NCBI GenBank assembly: GCA_033064195.1
Contig: JARBJD010000020.1
Coordinates: forward strand, 417,179 to 481,178
DNA length: 64,000 nucleotides
Direction of reading: 5' to 3'
DNA from: Blattamonas nauphoetae
Taxonomy: Eukaryota > Preaxostyla > Oxymonadida
Shown: positions 12,730 to 24,695 of the stretch, piece after piece
Layout: every line of letters starts with the position of its first letter
Numbering within the stretch: the first letter of the stretch is position 1
Translations under genes and position numbers: made by a program
Notes under the pieces: model-generated
The model's database searches: none
Seen by the model: the letters and a program-made list of their open reading frames with translations, nothing else
Told to the model about the DNA's origin: nothing

Positions 12730-15283
12730 GACGTTACTTGGTCTGTTAAGTGGATTGGACACTGTCCAGTGTTGGACTGGACACTTGACCTCGATTGGAC
12801 TGTCATTTTTGATCTTGTTCATTTCACCCTAAAGTCATCTTTTCGCTGAATTTCTCAAAGAATTGACGATAATAACACGAAAAAGGGTGAAATGGCTTGA
12901 ATCGGAGTACATTCTGCGTTCAGTGAAGATCGGCTTGATCCACCCATGATTGGACACCATTGGACACCGTTGGACAAGTCGATGGCAGGTTTTTTCTGGG
13001 GTCTCCTCAATTAGTGCATCCCGTTTTTTGAGGTTTTGAAGAGTCGGCCAAATTGGACTGTCCATTCGACACCTATAAAGGGTCACAGTTCCAACCTTAT
13101 CTCAATTACGGTTTGATATTTACACGTATCTCTCATTTTTTTGATTCACATTAGACCTCATCTATTTCTCTGAGCACTGTGATGTCACTATCTACAAGCT
13201 GAACAGAAATAAGAATCAACTGAAATAAACCAATAAATCAGCACCTCATTCGGAGAACACCATACTCGAGAACTGAACAACCCGAGAAGCCCATCAGTAC
13301 TCAACTCAACCACCGCCCAACATCTCAAATTCAGCCTTAGTGCATCTCCATCAATTCTCAGTCAGCCATCTTCACCTCCACTGTCGTGATCGTCCAACTC
13401 CAGGACACAACTTGATTCAAGATCTGTCTCTGTCTCCTATTCCATCGGATTCTGACTTCAAAACATGATTGATCAATCTGGCTCGCTGTCTCGCCCAAAT
13501 CGATATGATCTCACCTAGTCACAACTGTAACTCACGTCCTATTCCACTCGTCTCCAGCTCCGGGCTAATCTTTGTGGAATCCCGCAGTTTCTCGGGAATT
13601 GGATTGCGTTAGTATGGTGAAAGTGACATCGTGAAAATGGACACTGCCGATTGCTTCGAAACGACTCTCCGAAACTTGGATTGGGGTGCAGCTATCTGGT
13701 TCGGTTGGTACACTCCGAATCACGGTGCTTGCATACCACAACATTGGGGTTGACTTCTTATGCCGAACTCAACTTGGATCAAGTGCCTGTTCAACGCAGC
13801 AACACCTCCTACAACTACGGACATGGCAGCATTATGCATGAAATGCCCATTGGCACAAATTCAAGAGTGCTTGATACCTAATTATTGGTGATTGACAAAA
13901 GATATCGAAACGACAGATCAAGATGTGTATACCATGATCAGCGTCAAAGCCAGATAAAAACATGAAAAATCCTTCATACATGATGAATCAATTGAAAATC
14001 AACCTGAAGCCAAGTCTGCTACTCCTCCGAAGCCCACCCAAATTGATGAGCATCCAGCGATTCCACATATCACGGACTATCCCCAACCAGCTGCCTCTAA
14101 ACGATTTTTCTCGCCGATTATGTCCATTGTGACCAAAACTCCAATTCAAGTTGATATATCAAGTTCCGTTCATCCTCATACAGATCAACCACTCTCAATG
14201 TCTGTTATTCCCCTCAAAAAACAATACATCAGAGACCAACAAATCCATTCATCTCCACTCTCTCTAACCTCACAATACACTCCTCTACGAATGCAAACAC
14301 CCCCTGTTTAGCAGTCTGAAGTCCTCCTCTCAATCATGTCAACTTTGGGAACACACGTGCAGTCCCTCCAGAATCTCCTTTCTCGAAAGCAGCAATATGC
14401 CCAATCTGAGCAAGAAATCTCCATGAAATACACAACACAAGGAGACTCCGCTGCAAAGGAGGAAAACTTCGACGAAGCAGATACACTGGCTGATGCGATT
14501 GAGCAGCTGATAGTACGACTGGCTGCCATGCAGGACTCCAAAACACAGATCCGGGAGGTGTTCCACACACTCAACCTGAAGAAGGCGATGCTGCCGACGA
14601 ACAAACAAAAGGTGTGCGACACTGCACAGGAGCAGCACTTCGCCGAGCAGAAACATTAGCGGCACCTGCTCACCGCGACCTTCTCGTTTCACAACGTTCT
14701 CTTCACGTTTGTTGAAGCTGAGTCAGCAATCCTTACCAAGAAACGCTCATTTCTCTCCACAGCCTCGCAGCAGCTCCAACACCACTTCCGCGAACAACTC
14801 AGAGTCTCAACAGCAGAGGAAGGGGCAGAAGACCCTCTGCATGCAGCCGAAGCTCTGGTGAAGACGAAGGAAGCCGGGCGGGACGAGATGATGCACCAGT
14901 CGGTTGCTTGTCGGAACCATCCACCTGCCTGGACTGGATCAGGAGAAGAGGATTACTGTGACACCCCTCAGAAATCATGGGAGGAACAAAACGAATCGAC
15001 ATAACCAACGGAATAGCAAGAAGAATACAAGATCTCACATTGCCAGTTCAGGTTCTCACCAAGTTGTACACTTGAATATCTTTTTCTTTGAATTCGTTAT
15101 ATTTTAGCGCATTTCATGTACACAACACGAAGAAGATCAGTTAACAATCCCACGGAGAAATTATGAACGGAGCCAATTAACCAAAATCATGGGTCAGATC
15201 TCTCATCGCCCAAATAGGAGACTGGACATTGGACTGGACAATCCCACCTCGACTGGACACAGCTTAACAGGCCAAGACGTTAC
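12730..15283. mobile_element. TIR transposon with 8-bp TSD GACGTTAC, carrying gene remains
   Basis: The direct repeat GACGTTAC at 12730-12737 and 15276-15283 flanks terminal inverted repeats TTGGTCTGTTAAG / CTTAACAGGCCAA, so the element itself is 12738-15275 (2,538 bp). The first ~320 bp and the last ~60 bp hold many TTGGAC/ACTGGAC motifs in both orientations (near 12754, 12772, 12795, 12950, 12960, 12970, 13053, 15220, 15231, 15251), like the subterminal transposase-binding repeats of hAT elements, which also make 8-bp TSDs. No transposase was recognised, so it appears non-autonomous. The interior carries a broken coding fragment. Confidence 0.85.
13620..15003 (+). pseudogene. Broken host-like coding fragment carried by the 12.7-15.3 kb element
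   Basis: Several plus-strand frames in series look like pieces of one protein. Around 13651-13881 is a piece with VQRSNTSYNYGHGSIM. Around 14040-14311 a Pro/Ser-rich linker follows. At 14336-14659 lies a helical, coiled-coil-prone segment (SLQNLLSRKQQYAQSEQE, then AAKEENFDEADTLADAIEQL) that resembles a UVR-like helical hairpin. At 14660-15003 more helical sequence follows after a stop. Stops and frame changes separate the pieces. I do not recognise the parent gene. Its position wholly inside the TIRs suggests capture by the transposon rather than insertion of the transposon into the gene. Confidence 0.5.
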
Positions 15284-15362
15284 CTTCCATGAATCACGTT
15301 TATCTTTGATATCCTCCTTTCCTCTTCAATTGACTCGATCGTTCCATAAGTTCAGTGGATCC

Positions 15363-16019
15363 ATGACGCAACTGGCACAAACGTTTAGTACACTCTCCTT
15401 AAGCAATGCGACACCTCACTGTCCAGCTGCTGGAACCAGCAATGCCTTTTCGATAATTTCGATTGTTGTGGCCGCTGTTGCCTTCATCTGGTTCATCCTT
15501 CAATTAATCAGCCCTGAACGGAAACTACTCCTTCCCAGTTTATAATTTTCTCTTAATAATAGTGTCTGGTTTTCAATGTTTATTTTAGTCAAGAAATGGT
15601 TCGTTGTTTTCCATGTTGCGGAGCATGCCCTCAACGTGGTCATTTTCATCTTCATCTGCATCAAAAATCCAGCAGGGAAAAACTGTTATCACTACTACAA
15701 CGCTAATTATCTGTGGGTCCGAGTTCTGCTTGCCATCACAAGTGCTGTCTGTGCTGTCACCGGCATCCTCGTCCTTCTCCCCATCTACAGCACGATCCTT
15801 GTTTATCTCAACCTCCTTGCCAATGGTGTTAACATGATCTTTCTTATGGTTCATCTTTTTGGATGCTACTGTTCTGGAAGCATGACGAGCCAATGGAATA
15901 TTACCCAAAATGTAATCGCACTCGCTCTTCTCCCAACTCTTAATTTTCTTGCTCTCCTGATGATCAACTTCCAAATAGATATGCGTACAATTCGGACTAA
16001 CATGTCAAACCGAAATTAA
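15363..16019 (+). CDS. Multi-span membrane protein, two exons
   Basis: Spliced product of 201 residues from exons 15363-15537 and 15589-16019, with a 51-bp intron joining phase 1. About five hydrophobic segments are visible: AFSIISIVVAAVAFIWFILQ, FVVFHVAEHALNVVIFIFIC, VLLAITSAVCAVTGILVLL, YLNLLANGVNMIFLMVHLF and ALALLPTLNFLALLMINF. A short N-terminal tail has Ser/Thr. The family is not recognised; a tetraspan-like or small transporter fold is possible but unproven. The start lies only 80 bp beyond the right TSD of the 12.7-15.3 kb transposon, so the insertion may have displaced its original promoter. Confidence 0.65.
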
Positions 16020-16396
16020 CATCATTTGCCTTACTCTCAATCTCATTTCTCATTCTTCATCATTTGCCTCATATGGGTTTACTGTCGTGTGTCGAAACTT
16101 TTTTTCTGGAATTAATTCGACTCTTTGAACAGTTCCAAGATTTTATTGTCGGTAATTGTGGATAATTACACCTAAAATCAGTCCGATGTGAGAACAGCTT
16201 TCTTGTCCAACACTTGAAAATATGTGAAAAATCTTTCCGAATCCGGCATAAAACACAGTTTTTTGCTTCAGAGTATTTGTGATATCTCAGAAAATTGAGA
16301 AAACTTGACCGAATGAAAATGGATCAACCCACAAAATGTATTTTCTCATCTTCTTGAGATCGAACCGCATTTTTTTATATCACATACTTACTGAAA
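16020..16396. other. AT-rich intergenic spacer, no gene seen
   Basis: AT-rich spacer between the membrane protein gene and CHMP5. No frame, repeat or motif was recognised. Confidence 0.5.
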
Positions 16397-17542
16397 ATGT
16401 CATTCTTTGGTATGCCCCATGACTTTCCAAATTCATCAAATATCTACCCATTCCTATCCTCTAATCACTTATTTTAATCAGGAAAAGGTTCTAAGAAAAC
16501 ACCCCAACCATCAATCGATGAAGTGACCGCAAATGTGTGTTTTGAAAATACTCCTCTCCATACCGATCACTTTTCTTGATTATATCCCTCTTTTACATTC
16601 AAATTATCCTTCGATGTGACCAAATTTGGTCTATTGCGTCATTTTGTACCGCACCATTTTTCCGCCTTCTCCACATCTTTTTCCTTACGTCATTTCTGTT
16701 ATCAAAACCATTCATGTACCTCCTATTGATCATTTTCACTCATCCCTCCCATTTTTCCTCATAATTTCTGCTGGAATCTCTTCAGATGGATCAACGCGAG
16801 TCAGAGCTTGAGAATCAGATTGCCAACAAACAACAACAACTTGTAAAACTCCGCGATCAGATCAATCAAGCTCGGTCACCTGCACAGCAGGAGAGCTACA
16901 AGAAGCAGGCGCTTCAAGTCATCAAGCAAAGGAAGATGTACGAACAGCAACTAATGAACATGAGGGTGTGCCCGAGTCAAGACATTATTGAGATGAGTGA
17001 TTTTCAGAACTTAGGTTCCTTTTGCTTGCTGCTTTATTCATCTATGACTTGTCTCTCAATCTTCCATCATCTTTTTTGTTTTCTTCTGTTTCTTCGGCAG
17101 AATCAAAGTATGAGCATCCACCAAATGCAATATGCCACCGAAAATGTCAGGACAACCACCCAAACAGTTTGTTCTTCCACTCCTCTCACATGTCCATCCC
17201 ATTCCTCTTCTAATCAAGTTCGGAGCAATGCAAACCGCCAACCGCGTCCTCGGAAAAGAAATGAAAAAGATGAACGTTAAGAAAATGGAAAAGATGATGG
17301 ACAAAATGCAGGACATGATGGAGAAGAACGAGGATCTGATGGAATCAATCAATATGGTTTTCGACACATCTGATGTGTACGAAGACGAAGCTGAGTTGGA
17401 TGCTGAGCTCAGTTTCCTTGCTGATGAACAACTACTTGGAATCAACACACCATCAGCGGAGATCTCTGTTCCTCAGACAGAGCCAGCTCAACCGCAGGCA
17501 AACGTTGACGCAGAGCTGGCCCAGCTAGGGCAACAGTTTTAA
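16397..17542 (+). CDS. ESCRT-III subunit CHMP5/VPS60
   Basis: Spliced product of 211 residues from exons 16397-16409, 16482-16534, 16786-16965, 17101-17166 and 17219-17542. The N-terminus MSFFGKGSKKTPQPSIDE and the helix ALQVIKQRKMYEQQLMNM are typical of the Snf7 superfamily, and the APAQ-like stretch before that helix (RSPAQQESYKKQALQ) fits CHMP5/VPS60 better than CHMP4. A Met/Lys-rich helix (KKMEKMMDKMQDMMEK) follows, then the acidic regulatory helix (DEAELDAELSFLADEQL). ESCRT-III subunits polymerise on endosomal and other membranes to drive inward budding; VPS60 stimulates VPS4 through LIP5/Vta1. The tiny 13-nt first exon is unusual. Length is close to the 219 residues of the human protein. 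Confidence 0.85.
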
Positions 17543-17821
17543 GTGGCATTTCATGGGATGTTCTTAATTTTGGGTTTATTGTTCATGAAATTGAGTTGAA
17601 TTGGAATGATGGAGCAGAATGCGATAGAAAGCCTCTACACTCTGTCCTCTGAAGGAATATCTTGAGAAGTTGTGGTTTCTTTCAGAATGGTTCTCCAGTG
17701 ATGTGATTAACTCATAAGATGATGATTTGTTGAGAAGATCCAACCCTTTAACAATTCCGTTCAACAGACTGGCCATCATTCTTCTCATTTTCTCACTTTT
17801 CACTGATTCATTTGGAATATA

Positions 17822-20800
17822 ATGACCCACTATTCCATGTTTGAGGATCCTCTCTCTGAAGTGAACTGTGAACACCTGGCAAAATCGGAATTATCTTCAC
17901 CATCAATGCTAGTGCGTCCTGCAAAACTATACTTCTTTTTTCAACATCTATCCATGCATGAGAAGCAGTTATTCACAGTACGATGTATTCAACGATCTCA
18001 TATCCACGTTCTCATCGACATGCCAACAAAAGGAGATTTTACCATGTCAGAGAAAGCGAAGGTATTACAAAATGTGTTTTTTCATTTGTCTCCGACATTG
18101 TCAAAGCATTTCATGTGAATTTGTTTTGAATATATCTCATTTTCCGCCTCCTTCTCTCTTCAAAGTTTTCACTCCTCCCGAACGAAACATTCTCTTTCTA
18201 TCCGATGTTCCATCCTCATGATTATGAGGCATTCGAAGGAATATTTCAAATTCGAACTCAAGCTGAAGTATATCCTCCTCCATTCCAACCTCTCTCGTCA
18301 TTCATTCTCCAGCTGATTGTACTCCCTTTTGTTGTGTATCCGGCGTACACACTCCCTCTCTTTCCTCCAGTTTTTTCCTTTTCACGATGCAGTCAATCAA
18401 CAACGTATATTTCTCAATTTCTTCATCGATTGTTTTTAATCCTCTCTTCTTCATCGCCTGTCGACCAAGTGCAACATCTCTCCTCCACTTTGAATCAATG
18501 CATGGTCTTGGATACTCATTCACGATTGAAACACGTGATATGCACCCAGCCGTGACAATGTCTCAAACTTCTGGTTGGACGCTCTTATTTCTCACGTTAT
18601 GACTTTTTTGAACAACGTAGGTGAAATTCCTCCATCTGGTGGACTTAATATCAAACTTACTTTCGACCCATCAGCGTCTGTCTCTTCCCAATCTCTCATC
18701 AATCAATTTGCGTTCTATAGGGCGTCTCTCCGTCATACAGTCTCTCTTGGGCGTGCATATATTCATGGTTTTGGAATCAAACCTCGTTCAATGGTGATCC
18801 AAGCTATTTTCGACGAAATCATCGACAAGGAAGAAGGTTCGTTGTTTTTCATCGATCGACAAACCTTAATTCCATTTGAATTATCCTCTTTGTTCATCCT
18901 GACTCCCTTATTTCCTTTTTTCAACCATTTTTCTTCTTCCAAGATCGAGACAAGGGAAGTTCTGTTGTCCTGAAATCCACCCTCCAAAAACTTCGGAGCT
19001 CCATCACCAGATCTTCACTGAGCAGTCAAACAACACCTCAGTCAAGGAGTGTGTCTATCTTTTTGATGGTGCTCCTGTTATCGTTGACTCAGACTTCACT
19101 TTTTTTTCATTCTTTAGCTAACCTCATTCATTGTCCTTTTTCTATGTATTAGTGTCCATCTTCTCCATGAACACTCGATCATCCGAATCTTTCTCGATAT
19201 CTCTCTCCGGAGCGATTTCACTTGACGATCTCTCAACCAATTCTGGTGACAGCACCAATTCTGAACGAAAATCTCGACACCAGTATGCGGACATTAAATT
19301 CTTCACTATGTGAATTATATTCTCGATTCAGCTCATCTCGCTCTTCGAATCCATCTTTGTACTCTCTCTCAACTTCGTCGCTGAATTTGGATGGAGAAGC
19401 CCCGTCCCATGACCGAGTTCGATCTAAAAAGCGAAGAAAAGAGGGTAGCTCGCGAAAGTATGTCATATATTCCAATTATCATTGATATTTTGCAGACATC
19501 GATCATCTCACGAAGAAGGCGATGCAAAACCGTCACGTTCTCATAGACACAAGAAAAGCTCGACAGACAAGTCTGACATGTTCATTTTGTTCATCACCAT
19601 TTCTTATTGTTCTCATTTTCTTGGTATAGCCACAAGAGCAGTGGATCATCATTCATCGACGGAACACATTCATCTTTCGGATCTTACAGCACTGGAGTCT
19701 GCTTTATCATTTCCTCACATCTTTCTCGTTCTCAATTACCTTCAATTTTTCTTTAGTCGAGCGTATTAAGCACTTTATCATCGACTGACTTCGACCTCAT
19801 CTCGTCGTTGCTGACATCATCAAAGTCTCCTTCTTTTGTCCTTTTCTCATCACCCCTCCGACCAGCACTCCATCTTCGTTCGATTCGTCTCGATATTCGT
19901 CCCTCCAAAAGAGTAGTGGACTGTCCAGCGCACAAAAGACTGGGTTTGCCTTATTCGCCCACATTTCCTTCATTTTTGGTCACATCACTTCTCTCATTGC
20001 ATTATCATGTCATTTATCTCTCTTATATCTTCTTTATTCAACAGAACAACAAGCAATCTCACATCAAATCACACAACCATCTCATCATTCACATCCCAAC
20101 CAACTTCATCGTCTTTTCCATCCTCCTTCACAACTGCCACCACTCCCCATTCAACCACAGACACACCCACAACGGAGAACAACACATCGATCCCAAAACT
20201 TTCTTATTCATTCACTCCAACCAACACGGACACGACGACATCGTCGCCACTCACTGGATCAACACTCACACCCCTCACACTCACTTCGATGAAGAAGAAC
20301 GACGAGAACACATCATTCACGACCTCTCGTTCCATCACTTTCACTCCGTCGAATCAAATTCAGAGCAAACCGTCGAGTTTTGTTGATTCTGCGACAAACC
20401 AAATAATTCCGTTTCCGATTGGTTCACTGCCTCCATCCAAAGATCACTCTTCGTCCATCCCAACCCTCACAACCAGCACAAACACGGCGTCTGGAGACAC
20501 ATCATCGCTTCCCGCCTCACAAACACAGACATCAACCGACACGTCATCTCTCCCAACACTTTCTTCTGATCCATCCCAACCATCCGATCCCGCTGCTCTG
20601 GCCAAGCCCCCCAAACACTCGCGATCGAAGCGGAGGACAGCAGAGGTGTCGTCGACCACGAATCCATCGACAAGCGGGTCGTCCACAGCCCCAACTATGT
20701 CGTCGATGTCGCTCTATGCTCAGGTGATTCCACAGCAGTATTGGATGGACTTGTTTGCTGATGAAATGGTGTCTTATTTTGGATTTTTCATTTTTCCGGC

Positions 20801-21279
20801 GATTTTGTTATTTTGGGTCTTTTCAGAGCTCGTACACACACTCGTCGTTCTCGACGACTCTCACAGCATCGTCAGTGGCTCAGATGGGGTTGGCTGATGT
20901 GGTTGTGTTGGAAGACGAGCCGATCCCACACATGCACAATCTTCTGAAAGGGTGTGACAATACGACTCCATTCCAAGTCCCTTCATCCTCTCTATCCTTT
21001 CTCTCTCTTCATCCTCTTTCTTCCTCCTCCTTTCCTCTCTTTCCCCCATTTCCCCTTCTTCACCTTCCTCGTCTCCTTTCTCATCATCTCTTCTCTTTCT
21101 CAGCCCTGTCGATCCCACAATTGTTCCAACCGTCCAACTCAAACTTTCTCGTGGCCCGTCATTCATCCCTCCCTGCTTCCTCCATCTCAGTCCGCCTCTC
21201 TTCGTACTCACTCCCTGCTGGCTCGTCATCGCCCATCTGCCTCTCTCTGTCTCTGATGGATATGTCCACCAACGACTAA
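17822..21279 (+). CDS. MSP/ASH-domain protein, CFAP221-like, multi-exon
   Basis: Probable single gene with many short introns. Exon 17822-18061 joins 18166-18267 in frame, giving a beta-sandwich of the MSP/ASH type (DFTMSEKAK, FSLLPNETFSFYPMFHPHDY, GIFQIRTQAE, then LIVLPFV). A second such unit is read across a 49-bp intron near 18567-18615: IETRDMHPAVTMSQTSGE, then IPPSGGLNIKLTFDPSASV. Paired ASH units with a TSGxIPPxG signature resemble CFAP221/PCDP1, a central-apparatus protein of motile flagella. The downstream half (about 18937-21279) is Ser/Thr-rich with low-complexity stretches and ends at SLMDMSTND. The middle exon borders are only partly solved, so the range may contain errors or even two genes. 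Family assignment is tentative. Confidence 0.5.
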
Positions 21280-21793
21280 GAAAATATGGTTTTATCCAAA
21301 ATCTCGTTCGAAGTTCAAAGTTTGTTATGGGAGACACAATTTCCTGCCGTTCTTCTCCTTTTTTGATGATATATTGTCGTTTTTCTGTTCATTATATTCC
21401 TTTTCATGTCTTCTTCATTTTTGTCTGCCTCTCTGCTCACTTTCAGAGTGGGTCATGTTTGTTCTGCCCTCTTCACAAACACAGCAATGGCGTTTCGTGC
21501 TCTCGGTGCTGAAAGCGGGAGGAAATGGGATGGATCATCCATTTTCCTTCAGTTGAGTGAGGAAGAGGTCAAGTAGGATATTTTGTCAGATATTTTCCGA
21601 TTTTCGTTCGATGTAACTGTGTTTAACTTGTTTTGTTCATTTTGCACTTTCCCGTGTCTCATTTCTGTGAGAAGCGGATGTCTTTGTTTGTCATTGTTGT
21701 TATATTTCGATCGTCTGCTTTATTGGTTGAATGATTCTTCGGCGAATATCAACTACAAATTATCATGGGTTCGATCAACATTCACCCTCACTA

Positions 21794-23416
21794 ATGAGGC
21801 CTCAGGATGACATTAAGAGCTGGTGGACAGATACTCCTCTTGAGCTTACTGATTTTACAGGTGAACAACTCACAAACTTGTCATATTTATCGGACAATCC
21901 CCGCGATTTCTATGATACCTTTGTCGTCCCGAATCGAATGGAAGATTTTTCTTCGTATGCTGTTCAAGCACTGAACACAACCGAAGATTATGCAAAACAA
22001 TTCACCACAACAGTTTTCGATACTTTTCGTCGCAAATACTCGACACCACCATCGGTTCCCCATTCTCGTGTGACACCAACGTCATCACATTCTACTCCTC
22101 GACCTTCCCCAAATTTTCAATCTTCCTCGCCTCCTCTCTCATTCCATTCGCCTCCACCCTCTTTCTCTTCCCAAATCTATCAATCATATATGAACCCAAG
22201 CAAAACATTGTCAAATCAACCTCAAACGTTCAATAACCAAGAGATACAAAAGCAATACTCCTCTGTATTTTCTTTTTTTTCAAATCATATCCATTTTTCC
22301 TCCACAAACAACACTTCTTCCAGCTCCTTCTCCAACAAATCCAGGACGAGATCACCAACTTTTCTGAGCCATCACCCTCCGGCATCAACGACATGCTATC
22401 GGAAATGAACACTCTTGTTCAAGGCGTCTCATCCAGCCTTTCAAAAAATGTGAACCTTCTTCGATCAATAAATGCCGATGTCCGGTCATATAACGTCACT
22501 CAAAGCATTCCAAGCCCCGCTCCAGCGAACTTCCCACCTCCGCAGGCTCCGATGAGTCAATCGTACGCACAGCCACCACCGCGTCATCGATCTCCCCCAA
22601 CATCTCCTCCTCCCTCCTCATTCCCGCCCAAGCCGCAACCAAAGACTCCTTCATCGCAACTTGCACGTCCAACTCGACCTGGTTTGATTCATTACTCATT
22701 CTTCATCGCTTTTTCCTATTTCGTCGCACTCTTCTCTCTAACCATCATTTTCTTCTGTATTTAGCTCCCGAACGTTCCCAAACTCGTTTTCAGTTCACTT
22801 TCATGGCTCATCCAAGGGACCCAATCGCAATTGTTGGGATGCAGACTGCTGTCTTATTATCGAAATCTCGCTTCACTCTGCTTCTCTCCATCTCTCCCCA
22901 TGCTTCCACCACGCCAACTGCCCCAATTTTTTCGATCGGTTGGCTTTTGGTTGCTGCGGGAACAGATTCTGTGTCAGTCGGAATCGCAGATGTCTCCCAC
23001 ATGGCTGCTTACGAATCTGCCTTGAATGAGAGTTCCTATGCGAATCAGCTTCCTTTTGTGTCGTTTTCTAACACAGGCATTCTGACTGTGAAGGATAAGC
23101 AAACACAAATCACCACTCCAATCCAAGATGGTGAAATCATCACTATTGAACTCAATACACTGACACATACCCTTTATTTTGCGCGAAAACTCAAGAAATT
23201 GGGCGAAAAGACACAAATTGTCGTTGTAGCAGAAGTTACAAACATCCCAGAGCAGGTCCGCTTCATCGTGTGTTTTCTCCTTCTTCATTGAATTACTTCC
23301 TTCCACAGCTGCGTTTTGGAAAAACAGGATCAGCAGGAACTGTGACAAGCTGTCAGAGCTATCCAAAAAGTGAATTTGGGTCGACGAGCGAAGCACAGTC
23401 CTTCTCCTTCACTTGA
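21794..23416 (+). CDS. Pro-rich protein with SPRY-like C-terminal domain
   Basis: Spliced product of 475 residues from exons 21794-22264, 22324-22681, 22765-23255 and 23309-23416; phases agree at every join. The N-terminal ~85 residues are helical (TGEQLTNLSYLSDNPRDFYD), followed by Pro/Ser-rich linkers and a second helical stretch (DMLSEMNTLVQGVSSSL). The last ~200 residues resemble the SPRY-type beta-sandwich common in oxymonad proteins: FSNTGILTVKDKQTQ, then QDGEIITIELNTLTHTLYFA, then LRFGKTGSAGTVT. SPRY domains bind partner proteins; no enzyme motif is present. The function is unknown. An upstream in-frame ATG exists at 21731. Confidence 0.6.
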
Positions 23417-23741
23417 ACTGTTGTTCTGTCTAAAATGGCGATAATGCTGCAAGACAACATCTCTCCGTCATTTCTCCTATCTTCTTCTTTGCCTTGGCAG
23501 ATCCTTCTGCTTCTCGCAGTGAAGGGGAGTGCGATTTCAACATCTGGTTGGATGAGAGAGCCACTCGTCAGTCGAAAGAGACAATACTTCAATTTAATAT
23601 TCTCAAGTGAGGTCTTTTATTTGCATTATGATTCTACTTTGTCTAATTGACTAAATACAGTTTTTGGTGAGGATTCACTCGGATCAGACCAACATTTTAT
23701 TTGCTCAGCACAACTTTTTTTAGAAACATCAATACGCGTTC

Positions 23742-24435
23742 ATGAGCAGTATTTCTCCTTCTTCACACCCAATATCTCTTTTCTCCACGTTTTTTTGTTA
23801 TTCTCGTCACTACAGAAACAGGAACGACTCGACTCTTAAAATCATTGCAGCTTATCCAAAAGAATCCAATTCCACGGGTCATCACCATTCCGCTTCCTCA
23901 AAACATATTTCAGTGGCATTTTGTCATTTACGGTGAGGATGGCACATCTTACGAAGGTCTGACACTTTCTCTTTCAGAATTTATCTTTTTCTTCAATTAA
24001 TTTAGGCGGAGAATATCATGGTATATTATTATTCAACTTTTCGATAACATTGTGAACTATAATCCACTTTTGCCTTCCTCCTTTTGATAAACAGGCACCA
24101 TCATCTTCCCCAAGGACTACCCCTTCCAACCACCTGATATTTACATGTTTACTCCCACAGGACGATTCAATACGGAAACGAAAATCTGCATGTCTATGAC
24201 CAGCTTTCACAAAGGTTTATATTCCTCATTTTCTCATTCGACAGACACATGGAACCCACTGTGGTCTGTGGATTCCCTAATTCTTGGTTTTCAATCGTTC
24301 ATGTATGAAGAGTCGAACGGTGTTGGGAGTATTCGCGCGACAAACGCTGAGAGGAAGAAGCTAGCGGAACAATCGCGGGAGTGGAATCGAAAGCGGTCTC
24401 TCTTTGTAAAGCTATTTCCTGAATTAGTGACTTGA
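23742..24435 (+). CDS. UBE2J/Ubc6-type ubiquitin-conjugating enzyme
   Basis: Spliced product of 157 residues from exons 23742-23748, 23816-23956, 24006-24020, 24095-24214 and 24245-24435. The fourth intron is only 30 bp. The UBC fold is clear: IPRVITIPLPQNIFQWHFVI, then YEGGEYHGTIIFPKDYPF, then TPTGRFNTETKICMSMTSFH with the catalytic cysteine in ICMS. The canonical HPN is replaced by TPTGRF, and the next exon begins DTWNPLWSVDSLI; both are marks of the UBE2J/Ubc6 branch that works in ER-associated degradation. The protein ends right after the core (LFPELVT) and lacks the C-terminal membrane anchor expected of Ubc6, so it would be soluble unless another exon was missed. The seven-base first exon is predicted, not proven. 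Confidence 0.85.
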
Positions 24436-24695
24436 ACTTTGCACGTTAAAAGATTGTGTCTATTACATTCAGGACATTTCATTTCGGGGGATTGCATTGT
24501 GTTGTTTCACAATCAATTGTCACATCTCTCGTTAGGGTGATAATTTGTCGTTGATGACTTGGTTTCTAGAACTATTGTATTTTATTGAGGGTGTAGTTGC
24601 AAGTTTTATGGATTTCATCGATGATTGGGTGAGGTTTGGTGGACAGTTTCTTTTGTGGGGGGTTCGATCTGGTTCTTTCTCCTCATCCATCTCGA

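Noticed and set aside
17576-17875. Minus-strand 99-codon gene downstream of CHMP5
   Set aside because: It looks somewhat protein-like, but it overlaps the first exon of the ASH-domain gene, and no upstream minus-strand exon was found.
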